Shown here in pieces: positions 8,002 through 16,584 of a stretch of DNA of 64,000 bases. The notes below the pieces were generated by a model. It worked only from the letters and a program-made list of their open reading frames with translations. It was not told the DNA's origin and ran no database searches. Source of the DNA: Tamaricihabitans halophyticus (lineage in GTDB: Bacteria; Actinomycetota; Actinomycetes; Mycobacteriales; Pseudonocardiaceae); contig NZ_SLXQ01000005.1 of the NCBI RefSeq assembly GCF_004340875.1, positions 1 through 64,000 on the forward strand. Direction: 5' to 3'. How positions within the stretch are numbered: the first letter of the stretch is position 1; each line of letters starts with the position of its first letter. The position numbers and the translations under genes were made by a program.

Positions 8002-9189
8002 CTAACGTTTGGGTAGCGCAGGGGCTTGTTCGCCGCGTGGTTGGTCGTCGTGGAAAGCGAACGCGGCGCCCTCCGCGCGGTACAGCTCGGCGTAGCGCTC
8101 TACCCGATCCGCATCCAGCTGGACACCGATACCCGGTTCGGTCGGCACCGCTACGCAGCCGTCCGAATAGGATTCGATCCCGCCGCCATAGCCGAGTGTG
8201 ACGTCATCGGCCAGATTGGCGCCATAGGCCTGGTTCGCGTACCGGAAATTGGGCGTGGACGCGATCACGTGCACGGCGGCGGCGAGTGCCACGCCCAGTT
8301 CACCGAGACTGTGCTTGACGACCGGCAACCCGGCAGCCTCACACAGGCCAGCGGACCGTTTCAGGTTCAGCAAACCGCCGTCCATCTGGTTGTCCACCGA
8401 AAGCACATCAGCGGCGCCCGCGCGGATCACCGACAGCTGGTCATACCTGGTCCAGCTGGACTCGTTCGCCAGGATCGGAGTGTCCACTCTGGAGCGCACG
8501 TAAGCGAGCTCAGCCAGGTTTCGCCCCGAGGTTGGTTGTTCGACCAGTTCCAAGCCGTACCGCTGCATCTCCTTGATCAGTTGTACCGCAGTGCCGGGCG
8601 CCCATGCCTCGTTCGCGTCCACCCGGATACCGATGTGTTCGCCGGCTCCATCACGCAACGCGGCGAGGCGGTCCAGATCCGTTCGTGGATCGCCAGCACC
8701 GACTTTCAGGTAGCAGGTGCGGAATCCGTGCTCGGCGGCACGCCGACCCTCCGCGGCTACCTCGTCCGGGTCCGCGCGCGCCACGTAGTAGAAGCACTCC
8801 ACCTCGTCGCGGAACCGGCCGCCGAACAGGTTCACCAGTGGTTGCCCGCACGCCTTGCCGACGATGTCCCAGCAGGCCATCTCCACGGCGGCGATCGCCG
8901 GATTCGTGGCCCTGACGTGGTGCCAGGTGCCAACCAGATCGATCCGGCGAATCAGCCGTTCGATCTCGAACGGGTCCGCGCCGAGCACCAGCGGTTCGAT
9001 GCTGTCCAGCACCGCGAGGACGATATCCACCGAAGGATAGGCCGCGGCCTCGGCGATACCGACCAGCCCTTCATCCGTGCTCACTTCGAGGAGCACACTG
9101 ATCTGCCCGCGCCGGCGGCCGAAGGCCCACACCTCCTCGGATCGATAGGGCACCGCTACCACGGTCGGCTGCAGTTTCGTGATCTTCAT
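8002..9189 (-). CDS. enolase-superfamily enzyme, mandelate racemase subgroup-like
   Basis: A 395-residue member of the enolase superfamily. The N-terminal capping domain runs to about residue 125. The barrel shows the catalytic Lys in YLKVGAG, metal ligands D (IRVDANEAW), E (LVEQPTSG) and E (ILANESSW), then D in LSVDNQMDGG and H in VVKHSLGELG. The Asp/His dyad plus Lys resembles the mandelate racemase subgroup rather than muconate cycloisomerases, so the reaction is likely a racemisation or dehydration of an alpha-hydroxy/alpha-substituted acid. The ATG at 9187-9189 matches the family N-terminus. The gene follows the M24-like gene by 8 nt and is presumably controlled by the divergent LysR regulator. 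Confidence 0.85.
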   Translation of the reverse strand: MKITKLQPTVVAVPYRSEEVWAFGRRRGQISVLLEVSTDEGLVGIAEAAAYPSVDIVLAVLDSIEPLVLGADPFEIERLIRRIDLVGTWHHVRATNPAIAAVEMACWDIVGKACGQPLVNLFGGRFRDEVECFYYVARADPDEVAAEGRRAAEHGFRTCYLKVGAGDPRTDLDRLAALRDGAGEHIGIRVDANEAWAPGTAVQLIKEMQRYGLELVEQPTSGRNLAELAYVRSRVDTPILANESSWTRYDQLSVIRAGAADVLSVDNQMDGGLLNLKRSAGLCEAAGLPVVKHSLGELGVALAAAVHVIASTPNFRYANQAYGANLADDVTLGYGGGIESYSDGCVAVPTEPGIGVQLDADRVERYAELYRAEGAAFAFHDDQPRGEQAPALPKR

Positions 9190-9197
9190 CCGGTTGT

Positions 9198-10352
9198 TCA
9201 CCTCACCACGATCGGTTCTCGGCCTACGGTCGTCAGTAGTTCGGCGCCATGCTCGGTGACCAGCGCGGTGTCCGAGACGACGTGCCCGACGGGCTGGGTC
9301 ACCCAGGACATCAGGTGAAACGTCATACCGGCGGCGACCGGGGTCTGCCCATCGGGCCGGATACCAAGTACCTCCCCGCCGCCGACCCAGCTCGGCGGAA
9401 AGCCGATGCCGACCAGATAGCCACAGTGATGGCGCAGCGCGGCCGCACCGGGCGCGCCGACGGCGCGTTGCCACGCCGCGTACACCGTGCCGGTCAGTAC
9501 ACCGGGACGCAGCGCCGCGCGGGCGGCAGCCAGCCCGGCGAGCGCACGGGCGTGTGCCTCTTCGGCTGCCGGTTCAATGTGTCCAATGTAGATAGTTCGG
9601 CTGAGCGGCGCGTGATAGCGATCGACACAGCCAGACAGTTCGAGGAACAACCCGCTGCCCTCGACCAGTTCGCGGTCACCCCAGGAGACGTGCTCCTGAT
9701 CGAGCATGCGCAACGGGCGGATCAGCGGGGCGAACCCCGGCTGCTGGCCGCCAGCGCGATACATCGCACCGTGCACCGCGCTGGCCACGGCACGCTCCGG
9801 CACGGCCACGCCGGCAGCGTCGATCCCGGCTCGCATGGCGGCGTCCGAGACCGCGGCCGCACGGCGGATGCGGGTCAGCTCGGCGTCGGTCTTTCGCGCG
9901 CGTAGCTCGCTGAGTAGCGCGGTGCTGTCGGTCCAACACAGCTCGGGCAGGCCGCGTAGCAGCCGCGCGTGTACCGCCGGTGGAAAGAACATCGCGGATT
10001 CCTCCACCGCGACACGTGCCCCGTTACCGAACCCGGCGAGCGCCATGCCGGTGGCCTCGGCCGGGTCCGTGCCGTCGCCGAAGGTCAGGTGCCGGCATTC
10101 CGGTAGCTGGGCGCGGATCGTGGGCCGCTCCATCTCCCTGGTCACCACGGTCAGCTGGCCCTCGGCCGGCACGATGAGCACGCTGAACGCGAAGTAGCCA
10201 AGGTGGTCGAGGCCGGTCAGGTAGTAGATGTTCTCCGGGCTCGTGGCGAGTACGGCGGATAGTCCCTGCTCGGTCATCCTCGCCCTGAGCAGGCCGACCC
10301 GAGCGCCGTACTCAGCGGCCGCTGGCGTGGCGGTCAACTGATCGGTGTGCAT
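9198..10352 (-). CDS. M24 (pita-bread fold) protein lacking the metal ligands, creatinase/ectoine-hydrolase-like
   Basis: A 384-residue protein with a creatinase N-domain (ENIYYLTGLDHLGYFAFSVL) and a C-terminal pita-bread domain. All five metal-ligand positions of true M24 aminopeptidases are changed: the first Asp aligns with E in FLELSGC, the second with P in YHAPLSRT, the GHxxG His with Tyr in CGYLVGIG, and the two Glu positions are absent in MTFHLMSW and VSDTALVTE. Creatinase and ectoine hydrolase (DoeA) are known metal-free M24 relatives, and YHAPLSRT resembles the latter. It likely hydrolyses a small amidine or amide rather than Xaa-Pro peptides. It probably shares a transcript with the enolase-superfamily gene. 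Confidence 0.8.
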   Translation of the reverse strand: MHTDQLTATPAAAEYGARVGLLRARMTEQGLSAVLATSPENIYYLTGLDHLGYFAFSVLIVPAEGQLTVVTREMERPTIRAQLPECRHLTFGDGTDPAEATGMALAGFGNGARVAVEESAMFFPPAVHARLLRGLPELCWTDSTALLSELRARKTDAELTRIRRAAAVSDAAMRAGIDAAGVAVPERAVASAVHGAMYRAGGQQPGFAPLIRPLRMLDQEHVSWGDRELVEGSGLFLELSGCVDRYHAPLSRTIYIGHIEPAAEEAHARALAGLAAARAALRPGVLTGTVYAAWQRAVGAPGAAALRHHCGYLVGIGFPPSWVGGGEVLGIRPDGQTPVAAGMTFHLMSWVTQPVGHVVSDTALVTEHGAELLTTVGREPIVVR

Positions 10353-10413
10353 GGCACCCAGGGTGCGGGCGAATCCACCGTTAGCACCAGTGACGATTTC
10401 TGCGGTTGGCGGT

Positions 10414-10419
10414 TAGCTT
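10414..10419 (+). promoter_or_regulatory. -10 box of a leaderless promoter for the LysR gene
   Basis: TAGCTT lies 6 nt upstream of ATG 10426 with no Shine-Dalgarno sequence between. The 73-nt divergent gap to the M24-like gene must also hold its promoter and any LysR operator. Confidence 0.45.
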
Positions 10420-10425
10420 TTCTAC

Positions 10426-11340
10426 ATGTACGAAGTGCGCCGGCTGCGCCTGCTCCGCGATCTGTCCGTGCACGGCACGGTGGCCGCGACGGCCGCGGCT
10501 TGTTCCCTCACGCCGTCCGCGGTGTCCCAGCAGTTGTCCATTCTGGAGCGTGAGGTGGGCGCGGAGCTGCTGCTGCGCGATGGGCGCGGGCTCGTGCTCA
10601 CCGAGGCGGCGCGGGTGCTGGTCAGGCACACCGAACGCATCCTGGCCGAGCTCGAGCAGGCCAAGGCGGCGGTGAGCGCGTTGACCAGTTCGGTTTCCGG
10701 TGTGCTTCGGCTGTCCGCGTTCGCGACCGCTGCTGGCACGCTGGTGCCCGACGCGCTCGCCGAATGCCGGGTCCGGCATCCGGACCTGCGGATCCGGCTG
10801 GCCGAGCGGGAGACACCGGAAGCGCTCGGCACGCTCAAGTCCGGCGGGGTGGACGTCGCGCTGGTCCATGAGTACAACCTGCTCGCGGGAGTCACCGACC
10901 CCGGGGTCACCGTGATTCCATTGGGGACAGAGCCGTTGTTCGTCGCGCTGCCAAAGGAGAGCGTGCTCGAGCCGAACGCCGATGGCGAGCTCGCCCTGCC
11001 GGAGTTGCGGGGCGAGCAATGGGTCGCACCGAAAAGTGACATGGCGCTAAGGGACACATTGGAACGGGCCTGCGGGCTTGCCGGGTTCGTCCCGGACCTC
11101 GCGTACACCTGTGACGACTACACGGTGATCCTCGCGCTGGTCCGAGCCGGCCTTGGGGTGTCACTGGTGCCACGCCTCGCCGTGGAGGCGGTCGCCGCGG
11201 AGGTTCGGTTGTACCCGGTGGTCGAACCCCGGCTGACCAGGACGGTATTCGCGGCGGTACGAGCGGGCAGCGCGGAGGTACCGTCCGTCGCGGCACTGCT
11301 TGCCGCGCTACGTCGCGCGGCCGAGTCCATCCTCGGCTGA
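10426..11340 (+). CDS. LysR-family transcriptional regulator
   Basis: A 304-residue LysR regulator. The winged HTH at residues 1-60 contains RLLRDLSVHGTVAATAAACSLTPSAVSQQLSILEREVG, and the effector domain (about 90-295) shows the two-lobed periplasmic-binding fold beginning VSGVLRLSAFATAAGTLVP. It is transcribed divergently from the M24-like/enolase-superfamily pair across 73 nt, the classical arrangement for a LysR activator of a catabolic operon. The 3' end meets the GAF/PucR gene convergently, with a type A palindromic repeat between. Confidence 0.93.
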   Translation: MYEVRRLRLLRDLSVHGTVAATAAACSLTPSAVSQQLSILEREVGAELLLRDGRGLVLTEAARVLVRHTERILAELEQAKAAVSALTSSVSGVLRLSAFATAAGTLVPDALAECRVRHPDLRIRLAERETPEALGTLKSGGVDVALVHEYNLLAGVTDPGVTVIPLGTEPLFVALPKESVLEPNADGELALPELRGEQWVAPKSDMALRDTLERACGLAGFVPDLAYTCDDYTVILALVRAGLGVSLVPRLAVEAVAAEVRLYPVVEPRLTRTVFAAVRAGSAEVPSVAALLAALRRAAESILG

Positions 11341-11343
11341 GGT

Positions 11344-11367
11344 CGCTAACCTTGAAGAACGCGATCA
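11344..11367. repeat. dispersed 3'-end palindrome, type A copy 1
   Basis: Reads CGCTAACCTTGAAGAACGCG followed by ATCA, filling the 24-nt convergent junction between the LysR and GAF/PucR genes and supplying the TGA stop of the latter. Near-identical copies occur at 18878, 31758, 39104 and 62123. Confidence 0.7.
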
Positions 11368-13068
11368 GGTGTCGGCCAGGTGATGTAGGCGTAGCGCCAG
11401 CTGGATCTCCAGCGCCCGCTGCGGCGCCTGCCAGTCCTTGCCAAGCAGGCTCGCCACCCTTTCCAGCCGCTGCACCACGGTGTTCACATGTACGTGCAAG
11501 ACATCCTTCGTGCGGGTCAGCTGAGTGCCCGCGGCGAAGTACGCCCGCATCGTGCGCGCCAGCTCGGTACCGCGGCGCGCGTCGTAGTCAAGCACCGGCC
11601 CGATCGTCGTCTGCACGTAGCCCCGGATATCGGCTTGGCCGCCAAGTAACAGCCCGACGAAGCCCAACCCGGAAAGGGCCGCGCCCCGACCGTGCCAGTC
11701 AAGCGCGAGTAGCGTCCGCAGGCACCGCGCCGCCTCGGCATGCGCCGCCGCCAACTCGACTGGCCCTGCGGCGGGCCCAGCGGCGCCAACCGTCACCGTG
11801 CCCGCCAGCCGTTCGCCGAGCAGCTGGGCCAGTTTCTCGGCGAACGGGCCCGGTTCGCGCTCCTCGGCGAGCAGCACCACTTGTTCGGCATGCACGCCGA
11901 CCAGTTCGGCATGCTCGGCCGCGGCCACGGCAAGCCGCCCGCGCGGAACCTCATCACAGTGCGCGATCAGCACCGCGTGCGGTGTCGTGAGATCGACGCC
12001 AAGGTGCTGACCGCGGGCGATCAGCGCGGCAGGGCTACGATCCGGCGCGGTGAGTAGGTCGGTGAGCAGCTCACCCCGAACCTGATCCTCTGCCTGGGCT
12101 ACGGAACGCCGCAGCAGCAAAAGCAACGCGGTGACCATCACGGCGCGCTCGAACAACCGGCGGTCCGCATTGGACAGATCGGCGCGACCGGTGAGCAGCA
12201 GGCTGCCAAGCTGTTCACCGCCGGCGAGTACCGCGCATACCCAATCCCCGCCGGTGCGCAGCGCGCGGCCGGCGCCGCGGGAGTTGGCGACCACCTCCGG
12301 ATCGGGGACGACCGGCGGGGTGCCGACCCTGGCCAGCTCCACGCCATACACATCGTGCAACACGATCCCGCCGCCAAGTACCTCGCCGACCGCGGCGGCC
12401 ACCATCGGCGCGTCCGCGCCTCGCAGTACCAGTTCGGTCAACTGGTCATGTGCCTGTTCGGCCCGCTGCATCGCCTCGTTCTGCGCGCGGATCACCTCGT
12501 TCGCCGTGTTCAGCTCGGCGAGCGTGCGCTGGGTCTCTTCCAGCAGTTTGGCGTTATCGATAGCGATCGCCGCATGATCGGCGAACGAGGAAAGCAGCGC
12601 CACCTCCTCGGGGGAAAACGTTCGGGTACTGCGATCCGCCGCGTACAGCACGCCAATGATGCTGCCACCAAGGGAAAGCGGCACCCCGAGAATCGAGGTC
12701 AGTCCCTCATCGCGTACCGCGGCATCGATGGTTTCGGTATGCCGGAACCGCTCATCCACCAGGTAGTCGGTGGCGGCATAGGGCAGCGCGGACTGCGCCA
12801 CCTTGCCGCCGAGTCCTTCGCCCATCCCGATCAGCAGTTGCTGGAACACCGCGGAGGTGCAGCCGTCGGTGACGCGCATGTAGGTATGCGTGCCGGCGCT
12901 GTCGTTCATGCTCAGATACGACACGTCCGCGGCAAGCAACATCCGGGCCCGGTGCACGATCGACCGCAGCACCGCGTCTGGATCGCGTAGCCGAGCCAGG
13001 TCCCGTGCCGTGTCGAGCAGCTGCCGTAACGCGTGCGCGGCACTGTCCATGGCCTGCCATAGTGTCAT
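11365..13068 (-). CDS. GAF-domain PucR/CdaR-type transcriptional regulator
   Basis: About 567 residues. A GAF sensor domain (about 30-180, with ILGVPLSLGGSIIGVLYAADR) is followed by a coiled segment (KLLEETQRTLAELNTANEVIRAQNEAM), a middle CdaR-like domain and a C-terminal PucR helix-turn-helix (LTRTKDVLHVHVNTVVQRLERVASLLG). I favour ATG 13068 (MTLWQAMD) because the upstream GTG 13110 would overlap the MFS gene by 20 nt; neither has a strong ribosome site. It is the last gene of the dehydrogenase-transporter-regulator run, so it probably senses the small-molecule substrate and controls that operon. Confidence 0.85.
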   Translation of the reverse strand: MTLWQAMDSAAHALRQLLDTARDLARLRDPDAVLRSIVHRARMLLAADVSYLSMNDSAGTHTYMRVTDGCTSAVFQQLLIGMGEGLGGKVAQSALPYAATDYLVDERFRHTETIDAAVRDEGLTSILGVPLSLGGSIIGVLYAADRSTRTFSPEEVALLSSFADHAAIAIDNAKLLEETQRTLAELNTANEVIRAQNEAMQRAEQAHDQLTELVLRGADAPMVAAAVGEVLGGGIVLHDVYGVELARVGTPPVVPDPEVVANSRGAGRALRTGGDWVCAVLAGGEQLGSLLLTGRADLSNADRRLFERAVMVTALLLLLRRSVAQAEDQVRGELLTDLLTAPDRSPAALIARGQHLGVDLTTPHAVLIAHCDEVPRGRLAVAAAEHAELVGVHAEQVVLLAEEREPGPFAEKLAQLLGERLAGTVTVGAAGPAAGPVELAAAHAEAARCLRTLLALDWHGRGAALSGLGFVGLLLGGQADIRGYVQTTIGPVLDYDARRGTELARTMRAYFAAGTQLTRTKDVLHVHVNTVVQRLERVASLLGKDWQAPQRALEIQLALRLHHLADT

Positions 13069-13090
13069 TGGCTGCCCCGAATGGCGAGGG

Positions 13091-14422
13091 TCAAACTTCC
13101 GAACGGTCACCGATTTCTGGTTCGCGCAGGGAAATGCCGCGCGTTTCCTTCGCTGCCCATACCGCGACGACCGTGATCAGGCAGACCAGACCGATGTACA
13201 GCGAGATCGCCAGCGTGCCGTCGAAGGCGGCGAGCAACCCGGTCGCGATCAACGGGGCGAGCCCGCCAGCGACGATGGACGCCAGCTGGTAGCCGATCGA
13301 TGCGCCGGAATAGCGCACTCCGGTGCTGAACAGCTCCGCGAAGAACGCGGCCTGCGGTCCGTACATCGCACCGTGTAGCACCAGCCCGAGCGTGGTGGCA
13401 AGGGTGATGATGCCGAACGAGCGGGTGTCCAGCATGGCGAAGAAGAGGAAACCCCATACGCCGACGCCGATCGCGCCGAACAGGTACACCGCGCGGCGAC
13501 CGATGATGTCGGAAAGCGCACCCCACAGCGGGATGACCGCCAGGTGCACGACTGAACCGATCAGCACGGCGTTCAGCCCCAGCGAGCGGTCCAGGTCGAG
13601 CGCCTGGGTCAGATAGACCAGCAAGAAACCGGTAATGACGTAGTACGAGGCGTTTTCCGCCATCCGGGCACCGGAAGCGATCAGGACTTCCCGCCAGCTT
13701 TCCTTGAGCACGGTGATGATCGGGGCACGCGCCGAGCCGGCCTGCTGCTTGGCCCGCTCCTGCGCTTCGAGGAACAACGGCGATTCGGCTACGGCCAGGC
13801 GAATCCACAGTCCGATGATCACCAGTAGCCCGGAGAGCAAGAACGAGATCCGCCAGCCCCAGGACAGGAACGCCGCGTCGGTCTGCACGGCGGCGAGCAC
13901 CGCGAGAACCGCGGTGGCGAGCAGATTGCCAGCCGGTACGCCGGCCTGCGGCCAGGATGTCCAGAAGCCCCTGCGGCGGTCGTCGCCATGCTCACCGACC
14001 AGCAGTACCGCGCCGCCCCATTCGCCACCGATCGCGAAGCCTTGCACCAGCCGCAGGAAGGTCAGCAGGATCGGTGCGGCCACACCGATCGAGGCGTAGG
14101 TCGGCAGCAGTCCGATGGCTACGGTGGCCACGCCCATCATCAGCAGGCTGATCACCAGCAGTCGTTTGCGGCCGAGTCGATCCCCGTAGTGGCCGAAAAC
14201 CAACCCGCCAAGCGGTCGCGCGATGAACCCGATCGCGTAGGTGCCGAAGGCAAGCAGCGTCCCGGTGAGGGGATCACCGGTCGGGAAGAACACGGTGTTG
14301 AACACCAGTGCCGCGGCAGCGGTGTACAGGAAGAAGTCGTACCACTCGATAGTCGTGCCGATCAGGCTGGCCCAGACAACCCGGCCGATCGAATCACTTT
14401 TACCGCCGTCCGTTCGGGACAT
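13091..14422 (-). CDS. MFS transporter, metabolite:H+ symporter (MHS) family
   Basis: A twelve-helix major facilitator of 443 residues with MHS hallmarks: GTTIEWYDFFLY in helix 1, FGHYGDRLGRKRLL in loop 2-3, RLVQGFAIGGEWGGA in helices 4-5, and the ESPLFLEAQE loop. MHS proteins take up carboxylates or betaines with protons. ATG 14422 is chosen because GGAGG sits 5 nt upstream; the in-frame GTG at 14434 overlaps that ribosome site. It lies 33 nt after the short-chain dehydrogenase and is probably the importer of its substrate, for example 3-hydroxybutyrate. Confidence 0.92.
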   Translation of the reverse strand: MSRTDGGKSDSIGRVVWASLIGTTIEWYDFFLYTAAAALVFNTVFFPTGDPLTGTLLAFGTYAIGFIARPLGGLVFGHYGDRLGRKRLLVISLLMMGVATVAIGLLPTYASIGVAAPILLTFLRLVQGFAIGGEWGGAVLLVGEHGDDRRRGFWTSWPQAGVPAGNLLATAVLAVLAAVQTDAAFLSWGWRISFLLSGLLVIIGLWIRLAVAESPLFLEAQERAKQQAGSARAPIITVLKESWREVLIASGARMAENASYYVITGFLLVYLTQALDLDRSLGLNAVLIGSVVHLAVIPLWGALSDIIGRRAVYLFGAIGVGVWGFLFFAMLDTRSFGIITLATTLGLVLHGAMYGPQAAFFAELFSTGVRYSGASIGYQLASIVAGGLAPLIATGLLAAFDGTLAISLYIGLVCLITVVAVWAAKETRGISLREPEIGDRSEV

Positions 14423-14455
14423 CACAACCTCCACGCTGAGATCGGTGTGCGGGTA

Positions 14456-15220
14456 CTAGTTGGCCGACCAACCACCGTCCATGGCCAGGCTGGCGCCGGT
14501 GATGTGCGCGGCCCACGGGCCACACAGCCAGCCAACCAGGTCGGCGACCTGTTCCGGCTCGATCAGGCTCTTGACCGCCGACCGGTGCAGCAGGACCTGT
14601 TCGGCGACGTCCTCGGCCGGGATGCCGTGGCTGGCCGCCTGTTCGGCGATCTGCCCCTCGACGAGGGCGGTGCGGACATACCCGGGATTGACACAGTTGC
14701 TGGTCACGCCGTGCGGTGCGGCTTCAAGCGCGGTGACCTTGTTCAGCCCTTCCAGACCGTGTTTGGCCGTGACATAGCCGGCCTTGTAAGCGCTGGCTCG
14801 TAGCCCGTGCACGCTCGAGATGTTCACGATACGTCCCCAGCCAGCCGCGTACATATGCGGCAGGCAGCGCTGGATGAGCAGGAACGGCGCGATCACCAAC
14901 ACGCGTTGCAGCAGCAGGAATCGATCCGGCGGGAACTCGTGCACCGGGGCCAGGTGCTGCAAGCCGGCGTTGTTCACCAGCACGTCGATCTCGGCGGGTA
15001 GGTCAGCGAAGCAGTCCGGATCGGCGAGGTCGGCGATATGCGCATGGCCGCCGAGCTCGGTCGCGGCGGCGGTGGTGTTCGGTGCGTCCCTGTCGACGAT
15101 ATGCACCACGGCGCCGGCCGAAGCGAGCCAGTTCGCGCATGCCCTACCGATACCGCTGGCCCCGCCGGTGATCAGGGCGCGCCGGCCGCTGAGGTCAACG
15201 GTGCTGGGTATGCGGGTCAT
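14456..15220 (-). CDS. 3-hydroxybutyrate dehydrogenase-like short-chain dehydrogenase
   Basis: A 254-residue SDR with the NAD-binding TGGASGIG (about residues 16-23), NNAG (about 86-89), catalytic Ser in VNISSVHGL and YxxxK in GYVTAKHG. The segments SVHGLRASAYKAGYVTAKHGLEG..., split here by my abbreviation, and NCVNPGYVRTALVEGQI are typical of D-3-hydroxybutyrate dehydrogenases, which oxidise 3-hydroxybutyrate to acetoacetate. ATG 15218-15220 has GAGGTGG upstream. It heads a run with the MHS transporter and GAF/PucR regulator, consistent with ketone-body/PHB-monomer use. The 230 nt upstream are comparatively A+T rich and should hold its promoter. Confidence 0.85.
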   Translation of the reverse strand: MTRIPSTVDLSGRRALITGGASGIGRACANWLASAGAVVHIVDRDAPNTTAAATELGGHAHIADLADPDCFADLPAEIDVLVNNAGLQHLAPVHEFPPDRFLLLQRVLVIAPFLLIQRCLPHMYAAGWGRIVNISSVHGLRASAYKAGYVTAKHGLEGLNKVTALEAAPHGVTSNCVNPGYVRTALVEGQIAEQAASHGIPAEDVAEQVLLHRSAVKSLIEPEQVADLVGWLCGPWAAHITGASLAMDGGWSAN

Positions 15221-15436
15221 CGCCGACCACCTCGGAATCCGGATATCGCCGAATACGCGATTCGCACAAAAAGTATGTCTGGCCATATTTCGGCTGGATC
15301 GAAACGGGCGTATCCGCACATTTCTGGACTTGGACATTAGGTTGGTTTCGCAGCGGTGGCCATGTGGTGGGCAGCCATAGTTCGTCAGGTCCGAATGGGG
15401 ATACCCGCCACCCGTGCTCGACTGGCGCGACCTGCG

Positions 15437-15442
15437 TAGGCT
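15437..15442 (+). promoter_or_regulatory. -10 box of a leaderless promoter for the zf-TFIIB gene
   Basis: TAGGCT followed by 7 nt and GTG 15450. This also decides the start: GTG 15450 rather than GTG 15414. Confidence 0.45.
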
Positions 15443-15449
15443 TGGGTCC

Positions 15450-15848
15450 GTGATTTGCCCCAAGTGCCAGAATCTCATGAAGGTCGTCGACCGCCTCGGC
15501 GTGCACATCGAGCAGTGCGAAGGCTGCCGCGGAATCTTTCTTGACCGCGGCGAGCTGGAGCAGATCGCCAATGCCGAGAATCAGCATTACGCCGCCGCGC
15601 AGCCGCCGCCTTACCAGCCCGAGCCCGGGTACCCGGGGCAACAAGCGCAGCCAGCGCGGCCGCCGCAGGCGCCGCCGCCGACCCGGCATTACGGGCGGCC
15701 GGATTCGCCGCGGCCGTATTACCACGGGCGGCCGGATTCCCCGCCGCCACACTACGGGCGCGGCTACGGCTATCCCGATTCGCCGCACTATGGTGGCCAC
15801 TACCGCAAGCGCAAGAAGCGCAGCTTCCTGGAAGAGCTGTTTGACTAG
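15450..15848 (+). CDS. zf-TFIIB domain protein with low-complexity tail
   Basis: About 132 residues. The N-terminal zinc ribbon (residues 1-45) has ICPKCQNLM and CEGCRGIFLDRGELEQI, the standard zf-TFIIB pattern; family proteins begin at this ribbon, which supports GTG 15450. The middle is a Pro/Tyr/Gly-rich disordered stretch in which RPDSP-type motifs recur three to four times, and the end is strongly basic (HYRKRKKRSFLEELFD), a conserved tail in this family. The function is unknown; a nucleic-acid-binding role is plausible. Confidence 0.8.
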   Translation: MICPKCQNLMKVVDRLGVHIEQCEGCRGIFLDRGELEQIANAENQHYAAAQPPPYQPEPGYPGQQAQPARPPQAPPPTRHYGRPDSPRPYYHGRPDSPPPHYGRGYGYPDSPHYGGHYRKRKKRSFLEELFD

Positions 15849-15867
15849 TGTTCGAGTGGCACGTCCC

Positions 15868-15897
15868 GTGACCGCAATATCTTCAAGGATTGCGGTC
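15868..15897. repeat. dispersed 3'-end palindrome, type B copy 2 (perfect 9-bp stem)
   Basis: GACCGCAAT (15870-15878) and ATTGCGGTC (15889-15897) form a perfect 9-bp stem around a 10-nt loop. It is the only copy between genes in tandem rather than convergent orientation, 20 nt after the zf-TFIIB stop, where it could end transcription. Confidence 0.75.
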
Positions 15898-15923
15898 GTG
15901 GGGAGTGCTCGGTCAACCGGGCG

Positions 15924-16571
15924 ATGCGGTGCCTGGTGAACCTGCTGATCTGCGCCGGTTGTGGCGAGCTGGCCGAGCGGCCGCGACTGGCTGAGCAGGC
16001 ACCGGAAGCTGCCGTGCTCTGGTGCATCCATTGTGGACATCGTGCCGAGTTTCGCCGGCTACCACTGTTCTGCGTGACCGGGCCAAGCGGTACGGGCAAA
16101 TCCACCGTTTGCCGCCGGCTGCCGGAAGCCCTCGGTGGCAAGGCCGTGGTTGTCGAGCAGGATGTGCTGTGGCTGGCCGGGTTGCGTGAGCTGCCGGATG
16201 GTCACCCAAGGTTCCGCGCGGCCTGGCTGCAGCTGGCCGCGATGATCAACCAGAGTGGTCGGCCGATGGTGCTCTGCGGCACGGTGGCCCCCGAGGAGAT
16301 CGAAGAGCGCCCGGAGCGGGTGCTGCTCGGCGCGGTGCACTATCTCGCACTGGTCTGCGACTCGGCAGTGCTTGCCGAACGCCTGCGCCAGCGGCCGGCC
16401 TGGCGGGAGTGGGACGAGCAGCGGATCGCCGAGACGCTCGAGTTCAACGAGTGGCTGCGTACCGAAGCGCCGGCCGTCTATCCCGATATGACGCTGGTGG
16501 ATACCACCGAGCGCACCGTGGACGACACACTCGCGCAGGTCACGTCCTGGTTCGCGACCCGAAACGACTAA
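15924..16571 (+). CDS. zinc-ribbon/P-loop kinase-like protein
   Basis: A 215-residue protein joining an N-terminal zinc ribbon (ICAGCGEL and WCIHCGHRAEF, about residues 8-42) to a small P-loop kinase-like domain with Walker A VTGPSGTGKST (about 51-61), an Asp in VVEQDVLWL, and a later QRPAWREWDEQRI lid-like region. It resembles AAA_33/gluconate- or nucleoside-kinase-type proteins, but I cannot assign a substrate. The start could instead be GTG 15936 just before the first cysteine; neither has a good ribosome site. The next gene is the XRE regulator. Confidence 0.7.
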   Translation: MRCLVNLLICAGCGELAERPRLAEQAPEAAVLWCIHCGHRAEFRRLPLFCVTGPSGTGKSTVCRRLPEALGGKAVVVEQDVLWLAGLRELPDGHPRFRAAWLQLAAMINQSGRPMVLCGTVAPEEIEERPERVLLGAVHYLALVCDSAVLAERLRQRPAWREWDEQRIAETLEFNEWLRTEAPAVYPDMTLVDTTERTVDDTLAQVTSWFATRND

Positions 16572-16584
16572 GTGCATGCAGACT

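Noticed and set aside
8026-9318. 430-codon plus-strand frame over the enolase-superfamily gene
   Set aside because: Antisense to a gene with all catalytic motifs; no recognisable domain and no ribosome site.
10353-10425. A specific LysR operator in the divergent gap
   Set aside because: GTTAGC-like short direct repeats are present, but no clear T-N11-A dyad stands out from the background.
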